Positions 43,999 through 53,321 are shown, numbered from the stretch's first letter. The stretch is DNA of 64,000 bases from Flavobacterium sp. BFFFF2 (GCA_002256385.1 NKJD01000006.1:1-64000), one strand, 5' to 3'. Notes: generated by a model from the letters alone, not told the origin. Translations and numbers: made by a program.

Positions 43999-44667
43999 TT
44001 AAAATTTGCGTTCATTCCATAAAAACTTCCCTAAATCAATGAGGTGGTTTAATGGGGTGGTATCCGTGAGTGCAAAGGCAGTTTGCACTGATTTTTCAAT
44101 AAAGGCGTCTGTCTTTTCAAAGCCAGCCGAGGAATCTTTGCGCCAAAACTGCACAATCATTCCCCAAAGTACCCAATACGATTCGCGCATGAGTGGGTCG
44201 CGGAAACGACTGAGTTGTTCGCTCATTTTTGACGTGGACTGGGCATTCATCGTTGATGTAAATTGCAAAAACTTTTTTCTAAATTCGGCACTTTCGGCCA
44301 TCATTTCGGCTGGATTTTTTAAAGAATCAAACATCAAAATCACATAACTGCGGTTTAAAGTAAACACCTCAATCAGTGTAAAATACAAACTAAGCAATTG
44401 ATTTTGAGCGGTTGCCTCTACAAATTGCGGGTCATTTTCAAGCAATTGTTGCGCCTGTTCAAAAAACCGCACCCAAATGGCTTGTCGAATCCCCTTCAGT
44501 GATCCGAAAAATTGATAAAATTCAGCTTCTTCCATTTGGCTGTCCTTGCAAAACCGGTACACCGTGTCGGCAGGTTTATTATGTTCGAGTGCCCATTCCA
44601 TGTAGGCACTAATTACTGCGTCAGCATCAACGACCTTTGTTTTTTTGGTGGATTTTGTGGTTCCCAT
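43999..44667 (-). CDS. TetR-family transcriptional regulator
   Basis: The protein has 222 residues. The N-terminal helix-turn-helix (residues of about 12-60, AVISAYMEWALEHNKPADTVYRFCKDSQMEEAEFYQFFGSLKGIR) follows the TetR layout, with Tyr/Phe closing the third helix. The C-terminal two-thirds is an all-helical ligand or dimer domain. The gene precedes the UbiB-like gene in one operon. An 11-bp inverted repeat lies just upstream (44699-44734) and is a good operator candidate, suggesting self-regulation. Confidence 0.75.
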   Translation of the reverse strand: MGTTKSTKKTKVVDADAVISAYMEWALEHNKPADTVYRFCKDSQMEEAEFYQFFGSLKGIRQAIWVRFFEQAQQLLENDPQFVEATAQNQLLSLYFTLIEVFTLNRSYVILMFDSLKNPAEMMAESAEFRKKFLQFTSTMNAQSTSKMSEQLSRFRDPLMRESYWVLWGMIVQFWRKDSSAGFEKTDAFIEKSVQTAFALTDTTPLNHLIDLGKFLWNERKF

Positions 44668-44698
44668 TTCACTTGAATTTTGAGGTGTAAAGATAGTG

Positions 44699-44734
44699 TT
44701 TTGTTTAACTATTATTTTAAAATGTTAAACAAAA
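44699..44734 (-). promoter_or_regulatory. Inverted repeat upstream of the TetR-type gene (candidate operator)
   Basis: TTTTGTTTAAC (44699-44709) and GTTAAACAAAA (44724-44734) form a perfect 11-bp inverted repeat with a 14-bp spacer. It starts 32 bp upstream of the TetR-type ATG, next to a TATCTTTA promoter-like word. Confidence 0.5.
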
Positions 44735-44744
44735 ATTTTAGGTT

Positions 44745-45215
44745 GAAAGGCGTAAGTCCAAAGTCGAAAGTCGAAAGTCAAAAGTCAAAAGTCAAAAGTC
44801 GAAAGTCAAAAGTCGAAAGTCAAAAGTCGAAAGTCCAAAGTCCAAAGTCCAAAGTCGAAAGTTGACCCGAGACCCATCGGAACGAATGGGGCGAACGGAG
44901 CGAAGCTAAAGTCGAAAGTCGAAAGTCAAAAGTCGAAAGCCAAAAATCGAAAGCCAAAAATCGAAAGCCAAAAGTCAAAAGGCAAAAGTTGAAAGTCGAA
45001 AGTCAAAAGTCGAAAGTCGAAAGTTGACCCGAGACCCATCGGAACGAATGGGGCGAACGGAGCGAAGCTAAAGTCAAAAGTTGAAAGTCAAAAATCGAAA
45101 GCCAAAAGTCAAAAGGCAAAAGTTGAAAGTCAAAAATCGAAAGCCAAAAGTTGATTCTCAGATCTTTTCAATCTTTTTAATCCTTCAATCTTTTAATCCT
45201 TCAATCTTTCAATTA
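44745..45215. repeat. Heptamer tract with two GACCCGAG elements
   Basis: The stretch 44668-45272 has no gene apart from promoters. GAAAGTC/AAAAGTC heptamers (44755-44863) lead into a GACCCGAG element (44864-44907) with the hairpin CCCAT...ATGGG and the tail GAACGGAGCGAAGC. A second heptamer run (44910-45025) leads into an almost identical element (45026-45069). A third run and an AATCTTTTAATCCTTC tract (to 45215) follow. The two elements are near-exact copies. Confidence 0.85.
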
Positions 45216-45241
45216 CAAAGAGAAACTAAAAAAACACTTCA

Positions 45242-45249
45242 TACCTTTG
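45242..45249 (+). promoter_or_regulatory. -7 promoter element of hemB (TACCTTTG)
   Basis: TACCTTTG matches TAnnTTTG and lies 23 bp before ATG 45273. It shows that the longer open frame upstream, which runs through the simple repeats, is not translated. Confidence 0.6.
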
Positions 45250-45272
45250 CTCCCAATAAAATTTGCTTGACT

Positions 45273-46265
45273 ATGTTTCCATTGCAACGTCCCCGCCGTT
45301 TACGTACCAACGAAAGCATCCGTGCTTTGGTTCGTGAAACCCTGCTTGTCCCAACCGATTTTATGTTTCCGATGTTCATTGCAGAAGGCAGTGGGTATCA
45401 GTCCGAAATTCCGTCAATGCCTGGCATTTATCGGCGATCGATTGATTTAACGGTGATAGAAATTAAAGCTTTGTACCAATTGGGCATTCGTGCGGTGAAC
45501 ATTTATGTGAAAGTAAATGAAGGGCTTAAAGACAATACAGGCAAAGAAGCTTGGAACCCCAATGGGTTGATGCAAAACGCCATTAAGGCCATCAAAGACG
45601 CTTGTCCAGAAATGATTGTAATGCCCGATGTGGCGCTAGATCCGTACTCTGTTTTTGGGCACGATGGCATCATTGAAAATGGCAAAATTACAAACGATGC
45701 CACCAATAGGGCCTTGGTCCAAATGAGTGTGAGCCATGCAGCAGCTGGGGCTGATTTTGTGGCACCGTCCGACATGATGGATGGGCGGGTTTTGGCCATT
45801 AGGCAAGCATTGGAAGCCGAAGGGTATTCGGATGTGGGCATCATGAGTTATGCCGCCAAATATGCCTCTGGCTTTTATGGGCCATTCCGTGAAGCCTTAG
45901 ATAGTGCGCCCGTTGAGGCATCCGATATTCCGCAAGACAAAAAAACCTATCAGATGGATGTGGCCAACCGCATTGAAGCAGTGCGTGAAGCACTCCTTGA
46001 TGTGGAGGAGGGCGCCGATATGGTGATGGTTAAGCCAGGCATTGCCTATTTGGATATTGTACGAGAAGTAAAAAATGCCGTGCATGTACCCGTTTCGGTT
46101 TTTCATGTTTCTGGCGAATATGCGATGGTGAAGGCCGCAGCTGAAAAAGGCTGGATTGACCACGACCGTGTCATGTTGGAGCAATTGTTGTGTATAAAAA
46201 GAGCGGGTGCCAGTTTGATTTCCACTTATTTTGCCAAGGAAGCAGCTATTTTGCTCAATCAATAA
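45273..46265 (+). CDS. hemB: Porphobilinogen synthase (delta-aminolevulinate dehydratase)
   Basis: The 330-residue HemB condenses two 5-aminolevulinate molecules to porphobilinogen in heme synthesis. The Schiff-base lysines are K196 (MSYAAKYASGFYGPFR) and K254 (MVMVKPGIAYLD). The metal loop reads MPDVALDPYSVFGHDG without the cysteine cluster, so it is the Mg2+-type rather than the Zn-type enzyme. N-terminal RPRRLR and PMFIAEG are also typical. The start is ATG 45273. A cytochrome c gene begins 5 bp after the stop. Confidence 0.95.
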   Translation: MFPLQRPRRLRTNESIRALVRETLLVPTDFMFPMFIAEGSGYQSEIPSMPGIYRRSIDLTVIEIKALYQLGIRAVNIYVKVNEGLKDNTGKEAWNPNGLMQNAIKAIKDACPEMIVMPDVALDPYSVFGHDGIIENGKITNDATNRALVQMSVSHAAAGADFVAPSDMMDGRVLAIRQALEAEGYSDVGIMSYAAKYASGFYGPFREALDSAPVEASDIPQDKKTYQMDVANRIEAVREALLDVEEGADMVMVKPGIAYLDIVREVKNAVHVPVSVFHVSGEYAMVKAAAEKGWIDHDRVMLEQLLCIKRAGASLISTYFAKEAAILLNQ

Positions 46266-46270
46266 TAAGT

Positions 46271-46663
46271 ATGAAACAGCTAATCTTCTTATTAGGCGTT
46301 GTATCGATATTGTTTATTTCATGTAAAAAAGAGGCGGAATCTGCTTCAGCAACGCCCATGAACAAGCAGGTGCGCATGGGAGAATCCATTTTCAGAAATG
46401 AAGGAAACTGCCAAAGTTGCCACCGGCCCGATCAGAAAATAGTGGGGCCAAGTTTACAAGAGATTGCCCAGATTTATACCCAAAACAAGGCTAGTATCGT
46501 GCCATTCTTTCAAGGAAATCAGGACCCAATTGTCGATCCCTCGGAATACGAATCGATGAAGGTTAATTTGGAACTCACCAAAAGCATGTCGGAAGAACAA
46601 TTAAAAGCACTTGAAGCCTATATGCTGTCATTTTTGCCCAAAGCCAGTAAAAATCTGGATTAA
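46271..46663 (+). CDS. c-type cytochrome lipoprotein
   Basis: The protein has 130 residues. The lipobox ends at C18 (VVSILFISC), so it is lipid-anchored on the periplasmic side. One heme site, CQSCH (residues 47-51), is followed by IVGPSLQEIA; a Met in ESMK or KSMS probably supplies the second axial ligand. It should be a small electron carrier. It follows hemB by 5 bp, so heme synthesis and a heme protein may be cotranscribed. The start is ATG 46271, not an upstream frame inside hemB. Confidence 0.85.
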   Translation: MKQLIFLLGVVSILFISCKKEAESASATPMNKQVRMGESIFRNEGNCQSCHRPDQKIVGPSLQEIAQIYTQNKASIVPFFQGNQDPIVDPSEYESMKVNLELTKSMSEEQLKALEAYMLSFLPKASKNLD

Positions 46664-46726
46664 GAGGTTGAAGTACTTGCTTGTTTACCAAAGTTTTTTG
46701 TTTCTTTGGGTTCAAACTTTTTGGGC

Positions 46727-48166
46727 ATGGTATTAAGTAGATTTTGGTTGACCATTTTTATCGCTTCACTTTTATTTGTGGGCTATGAAGTGATTTCGGG
46801 TAACATTTATTCGGTGGATTCCTTATTAAATGGCAAAAAAGACGACCCTGTTCAATTGTCTGAACTGTATTTGGACCACCTGCCCAAAGCCCTACAAGAT
46901 TCGTTGGTCGTTGCCCCGGAAAAAACGATCACCATTGACCGTGACACCCTGAACCCCGACACGACCTATGTGTACGCCAACAAAACCGTTCGGGTTTTTA
47001 GCGGCAAACAAAAATCGGATGGTTTATTGCCCACTTGTAAATCGAGTTTGTTTGACCTGATTTTGCCATTGATGGCCTATTTGGCCTTTTTCTGCGGCTT
47101 GATGCAATTGTTGATTCAGTCGGGTGCCGCTGAAAAATTAGCTCGTTGGTTGAGCCCTGTTTTTGTCCATGTGTTTCCAACAGTTCCCAAAAACCATCCG
47201 TCCATTTCGTATATGACTTTGAATTTTGCCGCCAACTTTTTGGGGCTCGATTCTGCTGCTACTCCTTTTGGGCTCAAAGCGATGGAAAGTTTGCAAACCA
47301 TTAACCCCGACAAGGAGAAGGCGAGCGATGCCCAAATTATGTTTATGTGTCTGCATGCAGCTGGTTTGACTTTAATTCCGACCTCCATTATTGGTTATCG
47401 AGCTGCCGAAAATGCGCAAAACCCTGCCGATGTCATGTTGCCTTGCATAGTAACTTCGTTTATTGGGACTCTTGCCGCCTTGCTGATTGTAGGTATTCGG
47501 CAACGCATTCGGTTTGGAAGCGCCGTTTTACTATTAAGCATTTTTTCAATTGTTGGACTCATTGCTGGGCTGTTTTGGTACATTTCGGGCCTCGATTTTA
47601 TTGAGAAAAATGTGTTCACTTCCAATTTATCAGGCATTTTATTGCTCGGCATTATATTATTGACCCTTGTTTTTTCATGGAAGCAAGAAAAACGTTTTAC
47701 CGCCGCCCAAACCACCATTTTTGACAGTTTTGTAGAAGGGGCCCGCGAAGGCTTGCAAACGGGCGTAAAAATTTTCCCGTATGTATTGGGGATGTTGGTG
47801 GCCATCTCATTTTTCAGAAATAGCGGCTTGTTCGAATACATCAGTCAAGGAATTGCCATTGGCTTTTCGCAAATTGGGGTATCAAAAGAAATCACCGACT
47901 CATTGCCCGTGGCCTTGTTGCGCCCGTTCAGTTCCGGCGGATCAAGGGGTTTTATGATTGACGCCATGCGCCAATTGGGCCCCGATTCATTGAGCGGCAG
48001 GCTCAGTTGCATCTTTCAATGCAGCGCCGAAACCACCTTTTACGTAATAGCAGTGTATTTTGGATCGGTTCAAATTAAAAACACCCGTTACACCTTGTCG
48101 ACCATGCTGTTGGTTGATTTCATCTGTGTGTTGGCGGCCATTGGGGTGGCATGTTGGTTCTTTTAA
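46727..48166 (+). CDS. Double nucleoside-recognition (Gate) membrane protein, SpmA/SpmB-like fusion
   Basis: The protein of about 479 residues has many membrane helices. The N-terminal part (FWLTIFIASLLFVGYEVISG, then SLFDLILPLMAYLAFFCGLMQLL with SISYMTLNFAANFLGLDSAATPFGLKAME) is SpmA-like. The C-terminal half (GAREGLQTGVKIFPYVLGMLVAISFFRNSG, LPVALLRPFSSGGSRGFM) is SpmB-like. In spore formers these are separate spore-maturation proteins; in Bacteroidota the fusion is a probable transporter of unknown substrate. The start is ATG 46727; a TTG at 46706 is also in frame. Confidence 0.85.
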   Translation: MVLSRFWLTIFIASLLFVGYEVISGNIYSVDSLLNGKKDDPVQLSELYLDHLPKALQDSLVVAPEKTITIDRDTLNPDTTYVYANKTVRVFSGKQKSDGLLPTCKSSLFDLILPLMAYLAFFCGLMQLLIQSGAAEKLARWLSPVFVHVFPTVPKNHPSISYMTLNFAANFLGLDSAATPFGLKAMESLQTINPDKEKASDAQIMFMCLHAAGLTLIPTSIIGYRAAENAQNPADVMLPCIVTSFIGTLAALLIVGIRQRIRFGSAVLLLSIFSIVGLIAGLFWYISGLDFIEKNVFTSNLSGILLLGIILLTLVFSWKQEKRFTAAQTTIFDSFVEGAREGLQTGVKIFPYVLGMLVAISFFRNSGLFEYISQGIAIGFSQIGVSKEITDSLPVALLRPFSSGGSRGFMIDAMRQLGPDSLSGRLSCIFQCSAETTFYVIAVYFGSVQIKNTRYTLSTMLLVDFICVLAAIGVACWFF

Positions 48167-48356
48167 ATCGGCCGGTTCACTATTACAAAGAATAATTTAC
48201 ACGTCCCGATTAATCATACAATCGGCAAGCAAGCTGTTGTCTTATGTTTGAATTCAGAGTAGTTTGTATTTTTTCGCACTGAATGGCAGCCATATGGCTT
48301 AATAGAAAGGTGCAATATGCCGAACAAAGACTATTTTTCATTGAGTTGAAAATAGT

Positions 48357-48914
48357 TTAAATCACTTCATCATCCGTGAAATGTCTTTTTTCTTTTGGCT
48401 TAGAAAATTTACCCGCATTGTATACCTCAGAATTGCCTTTTGGAATAGATAGTGAGTCCCATTGGGCAGCACACATTTTACCAATAAAAACGATTTGCCC
48501 AATGTGATAGGGGTAGTGTGCTAACTGCCTGTTAATGGCCTCCAAAACGGTATGTCCTTGATTGCGGATATATATTATTTTTTCGAGGTCGTCCTCTTTT
48601 AACGATTTTAATGTTTCTAAAAAGACGTGCCAACCTTCGTCCCATTTTTGCATCATTTCTTGCTTTGATGCGATGCCATTTTCAAATTCCGCATCACGGT
48701 TTCGCCAATCTTTTTCGCCATCAGTTGTTAAGAAATCTGTCCAACGACTGACCATATTACCACAAAGGTGTTGAACGATGGTGGCAATACTGTTGCTGTC
48801 TTCGTTGAATTGCGTAAACAATTTGTCAGCTGGAATTTGATTAAATGTTTTTTCACCTAACAGTTTATAATATTCAAACTGTTTGACCACACTTTCTAAA
48901 TAGTTTGTGTTCAT
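48357..48914 (-). CDS. DUF1572 family protein (DinB-like fold)
   Basis: The protein has 185 residues and begins MNTNYLESVVKQFEYYKLLGEKTFNQIP. IATIVQHLCGNMVSRWTDFLTTDGEKDWR and INRQLAHYPYHIGQIVFIGKM carry the three metal-type histidines of the DinB/DUF1572 four-helix bundle. The substrate is unknown. ATG 48914 fits the family start; an in-frame codon at 48938 adds eight unlikely residues. It stands alone. Confidence 0.82.
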   Translation of the reverse strand: MNTNYLESVVKQFEYYKLLGEKTFNQIPADKLFTQFNEDSNSIATIVQHLCGNMVSRWTDFLTTDGEKDWRNRDAEFENGIASKQEMMQKWDEGWHVFLETLKSLKEDDLEKIIYIRNQGHTVLEAINRQLAHYPYHIGQIVFIGKMCAAQWDSLSIPKGNSEVYNAGKFSKPKEKRHFTDDEVI

Positions 48915-49108
48915 GATTTTATCTTTTATGGAGAACAATTATTGGCAATTTTTCAAAAGTAATTCGTTCCAATGGACAGGGAACTGAGTTTGTTTTGCTG
49001 TGTCGTCTTCTTTGAGTTTTTAGAGATATCCGATTAAAAATCTATCACAATTTGACCGAAAAGTAAGATTTGGTTACCCCATGGTGCTTTTAACCAAAGG
49101 CAAGCCAT

Positions 49109-50074
49109 TTACGAAAACCCTATTTTTTCCATCGCATTCAATTTGTCTAAGTGCAAAATGGTTTTGCTATTGGCGACGTCGCGGGTAAACATGGGCAAAA
49201 AGCGTGCGCCGTATACCACTTCTGAAAATAAATACGAAGTACGTCGGACCACGGTGGTGCTGTACATGTCGTCAAAAACTTTAAAGAAGATCAAGATTTC
49301 GCCCTCTACGTTTTGATAATCTTGATCGGTAAATGAGTACAATGGGCTTTCGGGGGTAATTTTATGCACCAACGTCCAGCTTAAAGGCAATGAGTTGATT
49401 TTGCTGTATTCCAAATCGAGGCTGTAAAATCGGTTTACTTTTTGGCCGTTTTCTTCTATGTGCAAGCTCAAGGTAACTTTCACTTCGGCATCAGTCAAAT
49501 GGGTGTTTTTGTAGGGTGATAAGCGCAGCATCAATGCTTTTCCACCTTCGAATGGCGCAATAACTGCGTTTTCTGAAAACATCACATAAGCCCGAGGTTT
49601 GCTAAATCGGCCATAAAATAAACCGGTAGCAATAGCAAAACTTAACAAGCCAAACAACGCTTCAATAGCCGCGACCAAACTGGTCCAAAAACCCGACGGA
49701 CTGATGTGGCCATAGCCCACCGTAGTAAAGGTTTGAATACTAAAGAAAAATGCTTGTCCAAAGGCTTCTAAGGTATTTGCAGGAGAAATGCCCTTGAGGT
49801 GTTCCACGCCAATGAACCAATACATACTGGCGAAAATCATGTTGACCAAGAAATAAAAAATCAAGATGATCAGCATAAACTTCCAACGTGGAATGTTGAG
49901 CAAGGTGTGAAACCAACTAATGGTTTCTAAAAAGGGGAGCCCTGTTTTATGCACATTTGACTTGCCACTTTTATGCAGAAAACGCCCGCCATAGTTGGAG
50001 GAGTTGCTGCCAAAACCCGTATTAATTTCCGCTTGTACGGGACTTTTAAAATTCTTTAAAAATGAGCGTGCCAT
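49109..50074 (-). CDS. Inward-rectifier potassium channel (KirBac type)
   Basis: The protein has 321 residues. Two membrane helices (about 66-88 and 130-155) surround a pore loop with the K+ filter TVGYG (118-122). A slide-helix region (TISWFHTLLNIPRWKF) precedes the first helix. The C-terminal 165 residues form the cytosolic Kir domain (RAYVMFSENAVIAPFEGGKALMLRL, then SLPLSWTLVHKITPESPLY). It sits in the inner membrane as a tetramer. It starts 6 bp after the uup stop, so it is the last gene of the rseP-uup-kir run. Confidence 0.93.
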   Translation of the reverse strand: MARSFLKNFKSPVQAEINTGFGSNSSNYGGRFLHKSGKSNVHKTGLPFLETISWFHTLLNIPRWKFMLIILIFYFLVNMIFASMYWFIGVEHLKGISPANTLEAFGQAFFFSIQTFTTVGYGHISPSGFWTSLVAAIEALFGLLSFAIATGLFYGRFSKPRAYVMFSENAVIAPFEGGKALMLRLSPYKNTHLTDAEVKVTLSLHIEENGQKVNRFYSLDLEYSKINSLPLSWTLVHKITPESPLYSFTDQDYQNVEGEILIFFKVFDDMYSTTVVRRTSYLFSEVVYGARFLPMFTRDVANSKTILHLDKLNAMEKIGFS

Positions 50075-50080
50075 ACCTCT

Positions 50081-51946
50081 TTATTCCCCTTCTTCTAATT
50101 TTAAATTCAGCTCGAACCAACGGGTTTCATAACTAGCTAAGGTATTCAAAAGTTGCTGAAGTGCAGCCGATTGCGCCTGAATTTCTTCTGGCTTGTGATC
50201 TGGAGCCACAAACCATTCTTCTAATTTTATTTTTTGTGCTTCCAGATCCGCGATGTTGCGTTCCAGCTTGCTCAACTCTTTTTGTTCAGGATGTGATAGA
50301 GAGGTGCCCGCTTTTTGTTGCTGCTTCCAATTGTTTTTTTCTTTTGGCGCCGACTTTTCGGGTTCTTGGCTGTCTTCATAAGCCCTGAAATCGGAATAAT
50401 TGCCAGGGAAATTCTCAACGACGGCTTGGCCACGGAACACCAATAATTCATCGACAATTTTGTCCATAAAATAGCGATCATGCGACACAACGACCAAGCA
50501 ACCTGGGTAATCCAACAAAAAGTTTTCCAACACATTGAGGGTCACAATATCTAAGTCGTTGGTGGGTTCATCAAGAATCAAAAAGTTCGGATTCTGAATA
50601 AGCACCGTACACAAATACAAGCGTTTTAATTCGCCCCCACTCAATTTTTCAATGTAGTCAAATTGTTTTTTGGGGTCAAACAAAAATCGTTCCAACAGCT
50701 GCGAGGCCGACAAGGTGCGGCCTTTGGCCAACGGAATGTAGTCGCCAAAAGTTCGAATCAGTTCAATGACTCTTTGTCCTGGAATCGGGGTGATGCCCCC
50801 TTGGCGGTAGTAGCCCACACGCAGGGTGTCACCGACCACCACTTTACCCGCATCGGGCGGAAGTTGCTGGCTGATGAGGTTTAAAAAAGTGGATTTTCCG
50901 GTGCCATTTTTACCGATAATGCCAATCCGGCTGCCGCGTTGAAAATCATAACTGAAACCATCAAGAATGCGTGTTTGGTCAAATGATTTGCCCACTTTGT
51001 GCAATTCGATGATTTTGCTTCCCAAACGTTCCATATTGATTTCCAATTCCAACACGCGGTCTTTTCGACGGCTTTCGGCCAAAGCTTTAATTTGGTAAAA
51101 ATCTTCTTGACGCGATTTGGACTTGGTGGTACGGGCTTTGGGTTGCCGACGCATCCATGTTAATTCTTTTAGAAACAAGTTTTGCGTTTTCTCTTGAGTG
51201 GCTTGTTCCGAAATGAGGCGTTCCTCTTTCTTTTGCAGGTAATAGGAATAATTTCCTTTGTAGCTATATAACTTTCCGTTATCTAATTCTAAAATTTCGG
51301 TGCTGACGCGTTCTAAGAAAAAACGGTCGTGGGTCACCATAAACAAGGTGAGGTTTTCTTTGGCAAAATAATTTTCGAGCCATTCAATCATTTCCAAGTC
51401 CAAATGGTTGGTAGGTTCGTCCAATACCAGCAAATCGGGTTGTTGAATGAGTGCAATGGCCAGGGCTACCCGTCTTTTTTGTCCCCCAGAAAGTTCTCCA
51501 ATTTTCTGTTTGAGTTTGTCCAGTTTGAGCTTGAAAAGAATTTGCTGAAAGCGGGTTTCAAAATCCCAAGCCTGAAACTGATCCATCTCTTCAAAAGCCT
51601 TTTGGTAGGCTTCTTGGTCATCGGGGTTTTTCAATGCATTTTCGTAGCGTTCAATGACTTTTAACACAGGATTGTCCGAGGCAAAAATGCTGTCTTCAAT
51701 GCTTAAATCTTCTTGCAAACGCGGTTCCTGCGGCAAAAAGGCCATTTTGATGCCTTTTCGGCTGACTACTTGGCCTGTGTCCGATTCGTCTTCGCCCACC
51801 AATATGCGCATGAGGCAGGTTTTACCCGACCCATTTTTGGCAATAAAAGCAATCTTTTGGTCTTTATTAATGCCAAATGAAATGTCTGAAAATAGGGTGC
51901 GTTCGCCAAATGACTTGGAGACGCCTTCAACGGAAAGGTAGTTCAC
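50081..51946 (-). CDS. uup: ABC-F ATPase, Uup-like
   Basis: The 621-residue protein has two ABC ATPase domains (AKNGSGKTCLM, LSGGQKRRVALAIAL, LLVLDEPTNHLDLEMIEWLENYF; GKNGTGKSTFL, LSGGELKRLYLCTVL, ILDEPTNDLDIVTLNVLENFL). A C-terminal coiled coil (SKLERNIADLEAQKIKLEEWF...FELNLKLEE) marks the Uup class, which acts on DNA branch structures or ribosomes. It has no membrane segments. The start is GTG 51946, where the product begins with the conserved NYLSVEGVSKSFGERTLF block. It follows rseP by 28 bp. Confidence 0.9.
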   Translation of the reverse strand: MNYLSVEGVSKSFGERTLFSDISFGINKDQKIAFIAKNGSGKTCLMRILVGEDESDTGQVVSRKGIKMAFLPQEPRLQEDLSIEDSIFASDNPVLKVIERYENALKNPDDQEAYQKAFEEMDQFQAWDFETRFQQILFKLKLDKLKQKIGELSGGQKRRVALAIALIQQPDLLVLDEPTNHLDLEMIEWLENYFAKENLTLFMVTHDRFFLERVSTEILELDNGKLYSYKGNYSYYLQKKEERLISEQATQEKTQNLFLKELTWMRRQPKARTTKSKSRQEDFYQIKALAESRRKDRVLELEINMERLGSKIIELHKVGKSFDQTRILDGFSYDFQRGSRIGIIGKNGTGKSTFLNLISQQLPPDAGKVVVGDTLRVGYYRQGGITPIPGQRVIELIRTFGDYIPLAKGRTLSASQLLERFLFDPKKQFDYIEKLSGGELKRLYLCTVLIQNPNFLILDEPTNDLDIVTLNVLENFLLDYPGCLVVVSHDRYFMDKIVDELLVFRGQAVVENFPGNYSDFRAYEDSQEPEKSAPKEKNNWKQQQKAGTSLSHPEQKELSKLERNIADLEAQKIKLEEWFVAPDHKPEEIQAQSAALQQLLNTLASYETRWFELNLKLEEGE

Positions 51947-51974
51947 AGCTGGGTTGTATGATTAGGTGGAAATA

Positions 51975-53321
51975 TTATTTCCCGGTAATAAATTTAAATA
52001 AATCGTTGCCATTGGCAAAAAGCAATAAGGCAATCAGCATGAAGAATCCAACCATTTGGGCTTTTTCTAAGAATTTGTCGCTGGGTTTGCGTCCTGAAAC
52101 AATTTCATACAACAAGAACACCACATGACCACCATCAAGCGCCGGAATGGGAAGCAAGTTCATCACGCCTAACATGATGGATAAAAAAGCGGTGATTGAC
52201 CAAAAAGCCAACCAACTCCAAGTTTGTGGGAATACATTAAAGATGGCTGCAAAACCGCCCACGCCTTTGTAGGCACCTGTACTCGGATTAAAAATGGCTT
52301 TTAATTGTCGTCCATAACTGGTCAATTGGTTCCAGCCGTGCGAAATGCCGATGGGAATGGATTCAACAAAGCTGTATTCTTTTTGGTGAATTTTGTATAG
52401 CCCTAATTTTTCAAGATTGTCTGGAGGCAACATTACGGCGTATTGCAATCCAAATTTACCCTTATTGTTTACTTGCGCATTGACGTCAATGGTTTGTTGA
52501 TCCCTTAACACCTTACAAGCAATGGTTTTGCCCGCATATTGCGGCAGCATTTCAATGAGCTGGTCGGCATATTGAATGTCTTTTCCGTCAAATTGGAGCA
52601 ATTGGTCTTTGGGTTTAAAAACGTTTACATTAGCAGAACCAGGCGTCATTTCTTTGACAATAAAAGGAATTCTGAGTTGTACTAATGCGCCCAATTTCGC
52701 TTTCATGATTTGGTCTGGAAAATCGACAGGGATATCCAAAGTGATCTCCTTATTTGCCCGTATCACGGTTACATGATGGGCCAACAGTATTTTTTCGTTT
52801 AATTCATAAAATCGTTCCACAGGCTCGCCATCGACAGCAACAATTTGGTCTCCCGTTTGAATACCCACACTTTTTAAAGCAGGATTTGCCACCCAAACGC
52901 CATTGGTCACATCTTTGTTATCTATATATTGTTCGCCGTAAAATGCGGTAATACCAATGTAAATGACAAAAGCCAAAATAAAATTCACCAGCACCCCACC
53001 CAACATGATGATGAGGCGTTGCCAAGCTGGTTTTGACCGAAATTCCCATGCTTGCGGTTCGCCATTGAGTTGTTCGGTGTCCATGCTTTCGTCAATCATG
53101 CCAGCAATTTTTACGTAGCCACCCAAAGGCAGCCACCCAATGCCATATTCCGTTTCGCCTATTTTCTTCTTTAATAGGGAATATTTTATGTCAAAAAAGA
53201 GGTAAAACTTCTCAACGCGGGTTTTAAATAATTTGGCCGGAATAAAATGACCTAACTCGTGCAAGACAATTAGTAGGGAGAGGCTTAATAAAAATTGCCC
53301 CAATTTGATTACGATTTCCAT
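51975..53321 (-). CDS. rseP: RseP-type site-2 intramembrane metalloprotease
   Basis: The 448-residue protein has a zinc motif HELGH in LLIVLHELGHFIPAKLF at the first helix. The second motif is near the C-terminus (MNLLPIPALDGGHV, the LDG motif). Two central PDZ-like segments are visible (GIQTGDQIVAVDGEPV, and NVFKPKDQLLQFDGKDI). It cleaves anti-sigma factors within the inner membrane in other bacteria; the targets here are unknown. ATG 53321 is chosen because the longer frame to 53486 is unlike the family and overlaps the divergent promoter region. Confidence 0.93.
   Translation of the reverse strand: MEIVIKLGQFLLSLSLLIVLHELGHFIPAKLFKTRVEKFYLFFDIKYSLLKKKIGETEYGIGWLPLGGYVKIAGMIDESMDTEQLNGEPQAWEFRSKPAWQRLIIMLGGVLVNFILAFVIYIGITAFYGEQYIDNKDVTNGVWVANPALKSVGIQTGDQIVAVDGEPVERFYELNEKILLAHHVTVIRANKEITLDIPVDFPDQIMKAKLGALVQLRIPFIVKEMTPGSANVNVFKPKDQLLQFDGKDIQYADQLIEMLPQYAGKTIACKVLRDQQTIDVNAQVNNKGKFGLQYAVMLPPDNLEKLGLYKIHQKEYSFVESIPIGISHGWNQLTSYGRQLKAIFNPSTGAYKGVGGFAAIFNVFPQTWSWLAFWSITAFLSIMLGVMNLLPIPALDGGHVVFLLYEIVSGRKPSDKFLEKAQMVGFFMLIALLLFANGNDLFKFITGK

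Noticed and set aside
44680..44865. 61-codon frame of KSKVESQ repeats
   Set aside because: It is produced by the GAAAGTC heptamer tract. A 7-nt unit read in codons gives a 7-residue period without any coding sign.
45081..45272. In-frame upstream extension of hemB through the simple repeats
   Set aside because: The extension is only KVKNRKPKV-like low complexity from the heptamers, and the promoter element at 45242-45249 lies inside it. HemB homologues start near ATG 45273.
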